Below are positions 27,001 through 39,000 of a stretch of DNA of 64,000 bases, one piece after another. The stretch's first letter is position 1. The number at the start of each line of letters is the position of its first letter. Made by a program: the position numbers and the translations under genes. Source of the DNA: Opisthorchis felineus (taxonomy: Eukaryota > Platyhelminthes > Trematoda > Opisthorchiida > Opisthorchiidae); assembly GCA_004794785.1 (NCBI GenBank), contig SJOL01008805.1, forward strand, positions 362,494 to 426,493, written 5' to 3'. A model generated the notes under the pieces. That model did no database searches. It was given only the letters and a program-made list of their open reading frames with translations, and had not been told where the DNA came from.

Positions 27001-30000
27001 CCTTTGTGTTCACCACCTTGCTCCCATTTCCCATTGGTTGGGTTCCGTCTGCCGCACAGATCACTTCAAAAAGACGAATACCATCATTTCACATCCACTA
27101 TTTGTGCTTCCCCACCCTAAACTAAGCTTACCAAGTGGTGCGTTCTCTCCGTTTTTGTCTTCTCGGCGTGTGGTTGTTGTCAGGTCCAATCATTGCAGTT
27201 GTATCATCCACGCACCTCACTGCACCGCAGTTGTCGCTTGCAAATCCTCTTACCTACTGAACTGAATCCACAATTACTTGACAGGTTGGTGATGTTGTAG
27301 GGTTGTATTGTAAAGTAAATAAAGACGCGGCTTAGCTGATTCGCCTTCAGGGTCTTTAGGTACACAAAAGCACCCATCAGCTCAATCAGTCGTTGAACGC
27401 AAGTGCTAATGGTGCTAGTTTTCCCAGTCTTGTATCAGCGCACATGCGGCAGATCAACCCGTGAATAGAACTATTTGATCTCACTAAGTGACGACGTCAA
27501 CTGCGGTCCACGTCAGCTTAGCAACAAACTAACGGTGTTGCGATGGGCCGCTCACTGGGTGCAGTTTTAGCCCATTTTTCAAGGTGAAAAATCGAGAGAC
27601 GCAGTTGACGGAGTGCACTTGGAGTTTCGCCTACAATCAGCTCCACGTAGATGACAATTCGGTGATAGCCAAAGATGTGAAACATATTCGTTAGTTCGTT
27701 CACAGTATGAACAGTGTTCACTGAACTTTGGTAAAACATGAAGAGAAAGATAATACCTCTTTGTCATGCTTGGACATCTTGATACAACTTGGGACTGTTA
27801 AACGTAATATTTATAGGAAAACTTCACGGTCAGGTCAGTATACGCACTGCTCCAGTTTTACCCCATTGAAGTACGGGTGGCAAAAACAGCGTTCACAAGA
27901 ACCTGTCGGACTCCTTCACAGGAGTGCGTCACCCGGGATTTGGAACTGCTTGCAAAATTATTGGAATAATGCGGATATTATTACAAACAATTTGAGATTC
28001 AGCTAGTAGTCACCTGAATATCCCGTCAACACAAAGCTTAGTCCCAAATGAGTGTATCTCCATTTGCGTACAAATTGGCGTTCAGATAAGCACTGAAATC
28101 GACCGAAATCCGGTAACTACGTTTATCTGATGAGCCCCAAGAATGCCGGTCCAAGAGTTTTCAACTTACTAACTAGTGTTTTTTTCGAAAAGGCTCTCCC
28201 TCGTGTTTCATTAGGACACTAACGAGGGGATTAAATCCGGCAAGCGCACGCATCCTTTTAAAGAGGGATGATACAGTGACAATAGGAGCGCAACGCTTAG
28301 CTCGCCATTAAAGTGGACATACAGTGCGACTGGAATTGACGTGAAAGCACCACAGTCTCCTATAGCCGGACATCTCTTCACAGGCCATCAAGCTGATTCC
28401 GCCTCAGCATTTAGTAACTTTCTTTACCGTCGAAAGTCACGTTCCCTAAAGCCTAGTGAGGTCACTGCAGTAAATCGATCAAAGCCTTCCCTATGTGTTC
28501 AAAAGCAGGTGGCTTAGACTGAGGTGTTCCCAGTTCGAAGTGGCAATGGAGTACCTTAACATTCATTAGTCTCCTACAAGGCCTGCGATGTTACCACAGT
28601 TTGGGTCGTCAGAGTGATGACCTACTCTGTTCCTTATTTTTTTGCCATTAAGTCTAAAGCGTCCCTGAAAGAACAAGTCCCGTAACATCGACTTTTGACC
28701 ATCCTTTTGCTGTCTCGGTCTAGCGCCCGACTATTCCATGTTCATCCCTATCCTAGTTAAATCCTATTCGCTTCTAAGACCAAACAACCTTACTAAAGTA
28801 TTTGCTGAATACTCAAAAGACGCGCCTCACGCCATTTCTTTGCCACCCGAAACCTCCGCATGCTTTTCTTTAATTTTTGTTTGCCTGACCTTTGGGCAAA
28901 GTTTTTGGCTAGTAACGGTGTATTACTCATCGGCATCCCGTGTATTGGTTGTCGGCTGTCAAACATGCGTTTGGCTTGTCTTAGTCTATACGCCAATTCT
29001 ACTGACTGGTCGGGTGTGTCAATCATTGACAGCAGGGAGGACAGCCCGATGTTGCTGTCCACTCATAAATCGGTAACCTGATGCCAATTTGGCTCAGCAG
29101 AGCAACAGCTGTGGTACTGTTCTCCATATACCGCCACCTATATTTTACACTTGATTGTTTTCGGATGCACGATATCCGGTACTTTTTAGTATTTGATATT
29201 CTGTTCCCGAGTTATTCCATTCACAACCTGACACCTATTACTGTGATCTCATCCGTACATGTTGGGCATGGTGACGGTTCTGGTGACAGTGGTATTGTTG
29301 CAATGGCATCTGTCCCATAAAATTCACACCGTTTTCACTTCTGATCTCGTCAATAGGTCAACGGGCATGATATCATATACATCAAATTTGACTGGGCACG
29401 TCAGTTGGAAACATACCACCATGCATCTACCGGGCGCGTTTTACTCCAAGTGGTTTACAATGATAATTTCCAACCAATGAATTTCAACGCCTCCACAACT
29501 GTCAGTTGGCAAGACTCGCGTCGGCGCGACTTTCGCATTACTGATCGAGACGATCGGGATGATCTCCGACCTGATCCCAGCCTGTCCGGCCCGGCTCCTC
29601 TCGGAGTGGCTTACACCAGGTATGCCTCACGGATCACGTAAGGTATCCAGTTGTTATTTTTACGGTTTACCTCTCCGTAGTCCCCAGCCCTTTTGGAACT
29701 ATGAAATGAATATATAACAAACTAGAAAAAGTGCGATGTCCCTCTGGATAAGCCCTTCCCTAACCAAGACTAATACGGTACAATGAGGTTTCGGCTTGTC
29801 TTTGGTGTATTCCGAGAGATTGCCAACTACAAAGAAATCCCCTCCAGACGTCATTCAGGTGCAACTCTTCCTCATCAAAAAGCTAAGGTCATCACTCTTA
29901 CTTCGGTTTTTATTTTTCCTGATAATCATGTGTATTACAGACAAGTTTGTTATTCAGATGTTTGGAAATCTGAAATCGTGTCTTTCACCTGTGTGTCTGT

Positions 30001-33000
30001 ACCGATCTGTAGGTTTTGCGGCTATAAATGGGCTCGAAACTGTTCACCAACGCAGAACAGGTGACTTTTTGGGAGTTCCTTCGAATTTCGGAGTTCTAGA
30101 GAAACGCCTTATCCGGATTTTACATGAAACCAATTTCTGATGGCAACTTGGAAAAGTTGTCGATCACGCAAGCTTATTAGACGGAGTCCTAATAACTGGC
30201 ATCGTTCTCAGTTGGGAGGCAATCAGTGAACAAGTATGCAGCCCCTTTCAGATGTTTCTAACAATCTTTAAAAGGGATAGGTCCTACATCTTACGGTGGT
30301 GATCATGGGAATGGTCTTTATACAGAAGGATTGCGAAGGGGGCACTACATTGGTCTACCAATAGTGATTGTCACTATTGTGCACTCGTAGTACACCTTTC
30401 TATCTACAGTACAGTTCCAGTGTCTCCAAGTAACACCTTCGTGATTTTTCTCTTTTCAGTAACGGCCAGGTGAGTACCGTGAATTGGGTCAACGCCAACT
30501 ACCAGTTCAGCTACGACTCCATGAACAGGTTGAAGATGGCCGAATTGGGCAGTCAGGTGGATACAATCTCCTTTCGATACACCGACCGTCAACTTCCGTA
30601 TCAGGTGTGTCTTTAACTTTTGTGAGCTGAACTGGTTATTCTGGTACATTTGCTGTGAAGAGCACTCATCTGTCAAGACTATCCTTCGTTTGGTTCGATT
30701 GGCGAACCAAAAAGTGCTAATGCCTGAACATAATCTTTTTTGTATGTACGGGTAACGTATTTTTTGTTCACTGGACGTGAAATCAGTTTCCGGGCATGGG
30801 TGATTTTCATCTAGGAAACCAGGGCACTATTGCTGAACGCAAGAAGTCTTGTCTGGTAAGCCAATTTTCTAGGCTGCTTGGAAACCAAGAAGAAAACAAT
30901 TACAGCGCGTGGATAAACAACCTATCCAGCTTACCGAAGTAAAACAGAGCGTGTTATTAAAAGGTCTCAGTTCTAACAAGTACACTCATTCGCATACCAA
31001 TTTGGTCTTCACGGGAGGAGAGCTTTCAACAACCCCATGATTAATGCGTTACGTTTCAATTTTAACTTTGAAGATATCACAAATCGAAAGTAACTAACTA
31101 GCCTGAAAGCGCCAATGTGGTCATCGGACTTAATCAGGACACTCAACAGCAACTCTGACAGTCCATTGTCCCAGCAGTCGCGCGCAACAGGACATTCGAG
31201 TCTCTCTTGGGCAAAGAAGAAGCAGTGAACAAGTTGGAAACGCCCGGGGGTCATCGTGGACAAACCGGACTACAGTAATAAGGCAAAAGGTCTACTCAAC
31301 GACACGACTGTTTATCGTCGTCTAAAGGAAGATCAAGGTAAAAAAACTGGCGCACGAAATCTGTAAGAACCCAAAGAAACTCCAAGACCTCTAAAGTATC
31401 TCAGAAGAAGAATATCGGATAATAAGAGCCCAAGACTGAGCTATACCGACTACCGAAAATATACAAATAAGCAACACCAACCGTACCACTCTCAGAGACA
31501 CCAATCTACAATCTTTCAAAGGGACTATGGATAAAGCTGAGACACGTTATCAACGGATCTCAATATTCGCTCAGCAATACAAGACAATTTTTGGAAAGAT
31601 TGAAGAATAAAAAACATCGGAGAGAATGAAATGATGGTCTCTCTTGTTGTTCACATCTATGGACATCAGGTCGAGAGCTCATGGAGCTCGAGCTCGAGAT
31701 AGCTTAGTGGTTAAGGCGCAAACTTACTTACCGGAGGGTTCGTGGTTTGAACCCAACCCCAGCATCTCAACTGCCTCTTTCTAGACTAGGACAGCGTGGC
31801 AGTATCTCAGCCTTCGTGCTTCCTTTGATTGGCGTGACAGATAGGTACCGAAAGAGCGCTACAGCTGAACGGTACCTTTGTTATGGACCTCAGCTCCGCC
31901 AAGAGGACTATCGGATAGCCACGACTTATCGAATTGCTCCCTGGGAAAAGATCCCTTCAAACTGCTTAACTCATGCCTGAATCCAATGGAGAGTAGTTTG
32001 AACAACTTCAGGGAGCACCAGTTGGATTTCAAATTTCAGGATTTTTGGTAGAAATAGCAGTGCATAAGCTCTAACGGGTTGTGCTGCCAGATATAAATGC
32101 CAAAACATGGATCCGGTGCGTGGCCAATACTTTTTTAGTCATCAAGTGGACTGAACCACAGCGAACAGGCCAACTGATAATCAGCGTTTCCGACGACATA
32201 CGATTCACAATGGAAAAATAAAATGATGGAAAGCTGACATTCTTACATTTCCGTATCACAAGATTGCAAAATAGCTTGCAGAAAGGCAAGGCATATTGAC
32301 CTAACCCTCAGGCACCGCAACAATCATCCAAACCGCCACAAACAAAAGTGGTCCGGATACTTTTCAAGCGGATTTGGACGCACCGTAACACTGCGGAACC
32401 CAAAATCAAAGAAGAGAAATGCCTGTATAATTTTTTTCAAAGAAATGAATGCCCGAGGGAATTTATTTACCGAACCCTCAGACTCAGCCCAACTCCGCTT
32501 ACTCAAAAACAGAAACACAAAGCAACCGAATCGCCCTTCAAATCGCATCGAAATCCTTTCGGAAATGACTGTAAGGCGGTTATGACAGCATAATTCAACG
32601 ATGACATACCAACCGTCGAACACATTGCGAAGAGCACCGTCAAAAACTGAAGGGAAATTGGATCCAATGACGGGGACCAACGTCACACAAAAGATCAAAG
32701 GCGAAGCTTGCGACAAACTATATGAGACCGACAAGAAGGAAGCTTCTTACCAGGCTGCACTAACACAAACTTGCCGCTAAAAACTTGACCCATTTCCACT
32801 CGCTCCGGGCTCGAACATTAGGATGGACACTAATTCGACTGAAACAACCTCCACATACTAGTTTAAGCAAGAATAAAGAAACAATGCCAATTCATGGAAG
32901 TGTGGTACTTTGCCGAAAAAGCCATCAACAGACCTGTTGAAACCGACCAGAGCTATCAATCGCTAAAAACAGGAGAACTGCACAGCCACAAGAAACCAGA

Positions 33001-36000
33001 GGAGACACTTAGAAGAGCAAGTGGACCTAACTCTAAGGGATTAGTTAAGTTGACTGGAATACACATTCAACCAGGAAGTCAAAGAACCAAACTGGACAAA
33101 TAATGAAGAATGCTTCAACAAAGAAAGACACCTGAATAACCGATCGAATGCGGAGACTGTGACTATATCAAACAGAGGAGCGCAACCAACCAAGCAAACT
33201 TGAGGAAATGAGACCGCAGCGCAATATAAATTATGAATCGACCAATCAACTCAAAGAAAGAAGACTAGTAGCAGTAGAAACTGTCAAAACAAAAACCAAG
33301 AAGATCCGAGAAAGGCAGAGCACGACGCAGCAGAAATAGGAAACCGACCAATCTTAACAGGGGGCGAAAGTACTCGAAAAGAATCTAAACGCACCAACCG
33401 AGTGCAAGGAGTGCAGACCCCAACACAACACGAATCTTCATGGGGTTGCGCGCGAAGTGCCTTTCAATTAACTTATCACATCTACAGATACCAGATAGTC
33501 GTTGTAACCTGTATACGCCCATGCGAGTATGGATTAAGTATCCATCCGACCGCACACTAATGATATCTCCTCCACTGATGACGAAACTTCTGCAAGCCAC
33601 TTACCAAGCTCGACGAAGGGATCAACGGTCACTTGATCAGCTACCGGGACAACACCTATTTGCTTCCCGGTGATGCACTTCTGTACGCCGTTGTGCACCC
33701 GGTTGGTGACCAATCTGCGTTTCAAATGGGCACTAAAACGAGGCTGCTGACCCACAAAATAGACCATATTTCGAACGTCGACCACAACTTTCCCATCGGT
33801 TTTGGGTTTTGCTGTTGACCTGATCGTCGAGGTCTCGTTGATGGATTGTTTGTGACTTTTAACCATAAAAAACAGGATACCGGAGTCATTTGATGATGCT
33901 GGTTCACTGTTTTGGAGCTACGTTGCTCTGTATATACAGGACCTTTCCGACATTCCAGCCTGCAGGATACAACTAATGAAGGAATGACCTGGGCGGTTAA
34001 TGTGCGTAAATTTGTTAAAATCTTAACGTATGAATCGCGACCAATCGCTTATCTGTGTGGACGAAGGAACAGTTCACTTCCTAAAGTACCTAATCTACTC
34101 CCTGAGCTCGATCGAAACCCACTCTGAGGCATCACAGTGGTCTTCCGTTTGTTTGATCTCTAGGTTTGACCAGTTTTTTTTGTGTAACCCGCTGAAAACC
34201 AGGAACCAAGTAGTTGGTAACCTTCGTGTGCACGCTTTTTTTATTACGCATTCTGCTTTTGACTGAGTGTAACTGGTTAGATCTTATTTATGATTTTAAC
34301 TTTACTGCTTCATTCTCCAGCCGTCAGTGATTTCAATGAGTGGTCTAGGGGAATTTCGACTGTTCTATGCCGAACCACCTCGGGGACGGGATGCATTGCA
34401 AGACAACTATCGTGACACCGCGTCCAGCTCGTTCTCCTCGTCCAGTATGGCTTCTGGAGTCCTCACTCCATCTGGTCTTATTCGTGAGTTTTCGCGAATC
34501 GCCGCCCTGGGTGTACAGCAGTTGAGGTTCAACCCCTGGCCTGGGTGCCCCAGCCCTTGGATATTTGAATGGGGTACAGATCTGCTGTGGTCTGCTTCGC
34601 CCCCAGACGATCCGATCAGCTCTGCCTTGCTACGGTTCATATGGCCCAGTGGGTATCGACGCATACAACATTTTCCTCGTGAGCAACAAATCGTGTTTGA
34701 CAAGACAACTGTTAAGTGGGATTCGGCGACAATGGAAGAACCAGAGCCACAGTTGAAACAGCTGACTGCTGCTCCCCATCTCCAGCTGATCGATGTCATG
34801 GCCGGTTATCGATTGACCGTTTGGCGTACATATCGCGGACCACTGGTGCACACCATTCGCCTGCAACAAAGTATTCCTGGAGCTAGAACGGCACATCCTG
34901 ATTTAGGTGGCTTGTTCGATGCCCGATTTGTCTATTCGTACAATTCAAATATGAACGTAAGTTTGCATGAGAGACGGAATAAATTCCCACCGAAATCACG
35001 TTTATATGACCTCACCGCGAAGCACGCCAAGGGCAACATCGTTTTTTGTTGTAAGATTAGTGTATGATCACCTATTGGAGCAGTTCAAGTGGAATGTTTA
35101 TCCCACGGGCACATAAAGCAACCAATAGACCTACTTCATAAGTGTGGGATAGTTTACAAAACATTGGCTTGAAAACATCTAAGCCAAGTTTCGCCAAAAA
35201 ATTCCTCACATTTATTTACCCTTAAGGGTTGGGAATAACCATATTGTCTCGCGTACTTTTAAACATGTTTTTGTCCTCCTAATCCAGTACGCATCAAAAC
35301 ATTGCACCGCACTACTGGCTATCGATAGCAGTTTTATCCTAATTATGACACTGACTTCTAGTTCTGATTATTGGTTCTTGTGTACTTATGATACCTTTGT
35401 CGACCAAGGTCGATACTCATTGATGCTCACTAATTTCACTGCGTGGACCTAGTAGAAAGTCTTCTGCAAAAAAAGCTTTGATCTTCTTGTTGGACCTTGT
35501 ACCATAATTACGAGTTTTGAGGAGCAGCTTCAAGGCGAATGTGTTCAGTGAATGAACGGGCTAGTCTAGCTACAGTCTCTACTCGAATTTCATTGAAAAA
35601 GATGGCAAGTTACGAGCTCCCTCTTACGTTTGGCAGTGCTTCTGTTTTCTCATCTCCTCTCTCATAAGGATTAAAATCGGCGTATTCTGTGTTTGCTTAT
35701 GTGCATCTGTGATTGCTTGTTGCTGTCCGGGCATTTTCCTGATAGACCTTATTTGATCACCTGCACTAATCTCCCATCTATAGCTGGTCGGACTACACAC
35801 GCAACTGTACAGCTCAGTATCTGGGGCGGGTAAGGAGGGCGTGCTCGAGGCAGTTCGTACAGTACGGTTGATATTGGACGAAGAAACTTTGATCAAATAT
35901 GACCCAGTTGCAGGACAAGTCCTAAGCATATGCGATCTGGATATTGTTCAACGTCCATCTGCTCTTTATATCACGTACGCCCCTAAAAGCTTGCAACTTT

Positions 36001-39000
36001 ATCGGCATCTGGACGACCAGGGACGATTACGACAAGTGGTCCTTTATCCCGTAAGTTCACTTCCAAATTCCCTATTTGTTTAGCTTGCTTTTCTCTGAAA
36101 GATTTAGGCAACGTTTCACATTGTACTTCTCCAACCTCTTTATACGGTAAACATCCTCAACGACATCCATCACAACGTTCGCTCTCCACCGATCGTCCGA
36201 TGGTCGTTGTGAAGTGATGCTAATGTATACCTGGTATATTCGTTTTTATTTGTTTCGTTTGTTTCCAGTTATCATCCCGCCGGGATCCACTGTACAATTT
36301 GTCGCTCCTGTTTCGTCCCAATTCCATGGATGTTGTTCAACGCGAGGAACAACGGGGCCATGTTCCACGTTGGGTAACTTTAACCCATACGTTAGGTGGT
36401 CTTTTGAAGACAGTCGAACGCGAAGAAGCTGGTTCAAGTCTACGTTCGCATACTGAACTAATGCACAATGCTGAAGGACGCGTGGCACGACTTCGGATCG
36501 CCATGTCCGATCCACAATTGGCTGGGGGTCGGATAGAGTCAGGTTCGACGAGCCGTTCCGAAGAGCTGCAGTTCATATACGACGCCAGAGGGTTGTTGAA
36601 GCGCCGTGGAAATTGGGAATTTGTATTTGATGAAGATGGATTTCTAACAGAGCGCCGTCTACATAATGACTACCTTCTTGATAGATTTGCTTATAACAGT
36701 AAAGGCTTGTTGATTTGGGCTGAGCGCAGGTTGGATCTGGATACACAGGCCGACTCCACTTCATCCTCGTTCGAGCACTCTCCTGTTGAAGATGACATCG
36801 GTTTCAGACGAGCCTTCCGTGTACAATATGTGTATGATGCCCAAGACCGTCTGGTGCTAGTTCGCGACACCTTGATCGTTCGTGACCTAGTGCAATATTT
36901 CTACGCTGACCCGAGACATCCTAGTCGCCTCACGCATGTTTTCAATCATGGTGACCTCGCATCCTTCCGATTCCATTACGATCCCATTCAAGGACATTTG
37001 ATTGCTATAGAAGAATTTGATATGTTGCAGGAAACAGACAGTCCTCCAAGGAATAGCAAAAAGTCAGATGAACCGTTTGATCCGGAAATGCTTTCTTTCT
37101 CCCGATCACAGAGACGGCAAAAACCAAAGCACCTTTATTTCATAATAACCAATCATGAGGGGTCACCGGTCGCTATGGTTTCCGAAAGTGGACAGGTAAA
37201 TGTATCCTAATATTTCTTTCCTGATTGATTGCTATTCACAATTTGTGGGTGCCTAGCGCTCTGCCTTTCTCTAGGTTTTCATGGATTCAATCCCATCTCG
37301 GTCCTATTTACCTGAGTGCCATTTTATTCAGGTTGTGTGAAAGTTAAGAGGCAGCCTATTAGTGCTCCTGAGGATGGTGTTATCACATCACATTGTACGG
37401 AAAATGCACCCCTTTTACTCCAATTCCTGAAGCTGAACTGAACGACAGTGATCCTTAATTCCTCAAATGATCACGCATTCGGTCACAGGAACCCCAGTGC
37501 CGAACACCCTACCTAGTTCCCATATTGGTTAATGGTCTCAATTGAGGTTAGCCTTCACTAAGGCGTGCAACATCTTTTCAATAATGAAAGCTCCGACTGC
37601 CGTGCATCGTTTGCCCGGTTTACGTCGTGAGCAGAGTTTATTTCATTATAGGACATGACCATGGCTACTGCACTTTTCGTTTTCCATTGCATTTCATAGG
37701 GTCCTGTAGGTATGTGTAGGTATGCCGCAAAAAGGGAGTCGTAGTATTTCGTAAAGCGATGAAACTGGTCAAAATCCACCTCAGATCAAGGAATGATAAA
37801 ATTTTCAGTCGATATTTCTCGTTGTAAATGAAGTCAATTTGTGCCAAAAACCGATGAGCGCTGCACAGCTGTTTAATCCTTACTGACAATGATCATCAGT
37901 GCGCATCTTATAAGAGTCACTGATTACTTGCAAGTTAGGCGGTCATTCTAAGACGAACGCTAAACTGATACTCATAAGGAACCTCTTCAAAAACCATCGC
38001 AACTAGTTGTAGTTGGGTCTTCGTTGATGAGTCTACTTCGGTCAATATTTGTGTGCTCAGTTCCAAAGCTCCAACTCTATGTTATAAACGAAGAGGAGCG
38101 GTTTCTTGTCATCTAGTAGTGGTGAGCAACTCCTAATTTGTTTGACCACCATCGTTAGAAAAACTGTTTCAATTAGATCAACCTGATTCAATTTGTTTAC
38201 TCCCATTCAATTTTCGTCAGTCAATAGATGTTTGTGACAAAGTTGGATCCTGTATCTTTCTCCCACAGACCACATGGACCGCGGAATACTCTGCCACCGG
38301 TGCACGTCGTCTCACGCAACCGAACAGAAACAAGTTTCTCACCAATTCCATCCTCGAAGATGCCAATGTTCCCATCGGATATGCTGGCTGTCTTGTGGAT
38401 GGGCACACTGGATTCGTGTTCTGTCCGGCAACTATGCGTGCTTACGACCCACTAGGTGCAACCTACACAAGTCCCGACTGGCGTGGACTGCTCACCACAC
38501 GACTGGCTACCGTCTATCGAGATCCATCGGTTTTGGACACCCACAAATGGGGTACAATGGAACAGCTAAGTTTGGGCATAGGACCCGCTGGGATGTCAGA
38601 CCGCCTGGTTAATGCCATTCGATCTCCTGCCTGGTGGCTGAAACAGTCCGGGCTAGATGTGGACACAATCCTTCCACAGCTCGATACTTGTACTGGAACG
38701 ATCAGTCGCAGCGATCGACTAGAATGGGAGCTTCCTCAGGTTCCAGCCTCCTTCGATCTAACCGGTCGTCTTGACACAATGCTCTATCGTGACTGTGGTT
38801 CGGAATTGTTGAATCAGAAGTTGCAGCGATTGACTGTGACTCAACCCAGTCAACTGACACCGGGTGGATTAGAGGCAAACGGCCTTCCTGCGTTTTTGAC
38901 TGGTTACATCGTCGCCAACGATTGGTTGCGTTTGATTCCATCACAAGACGTGTTCGGTCCTGAGGTTTGTGGAGCTTTTCTGCTTTCTTTCGATGAAGTT

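Noticed and set aside
26647..27120. + strand frame of 157 codons
   Set aside because: The region is strongly pyrimidine-rich, which removes stops by composition; no protein motif.
28793..29062. Minus-strand frame with protein-like composition (TPDQSVELAYRLRQAKRMFD)
   Set aside because: A stop lies directly before it, no splice context and no family could be assigned; kept only as a possible element trace.
33487..33673. Alternative teneurin exon after CATCTACAG, in another frame (SDRTLMISPP)
   Set aside because: It weakly resembles the same YD segment, but no donor keeps phase with exon 15. The frame used for exon 14 aligns better and closes both junctions.
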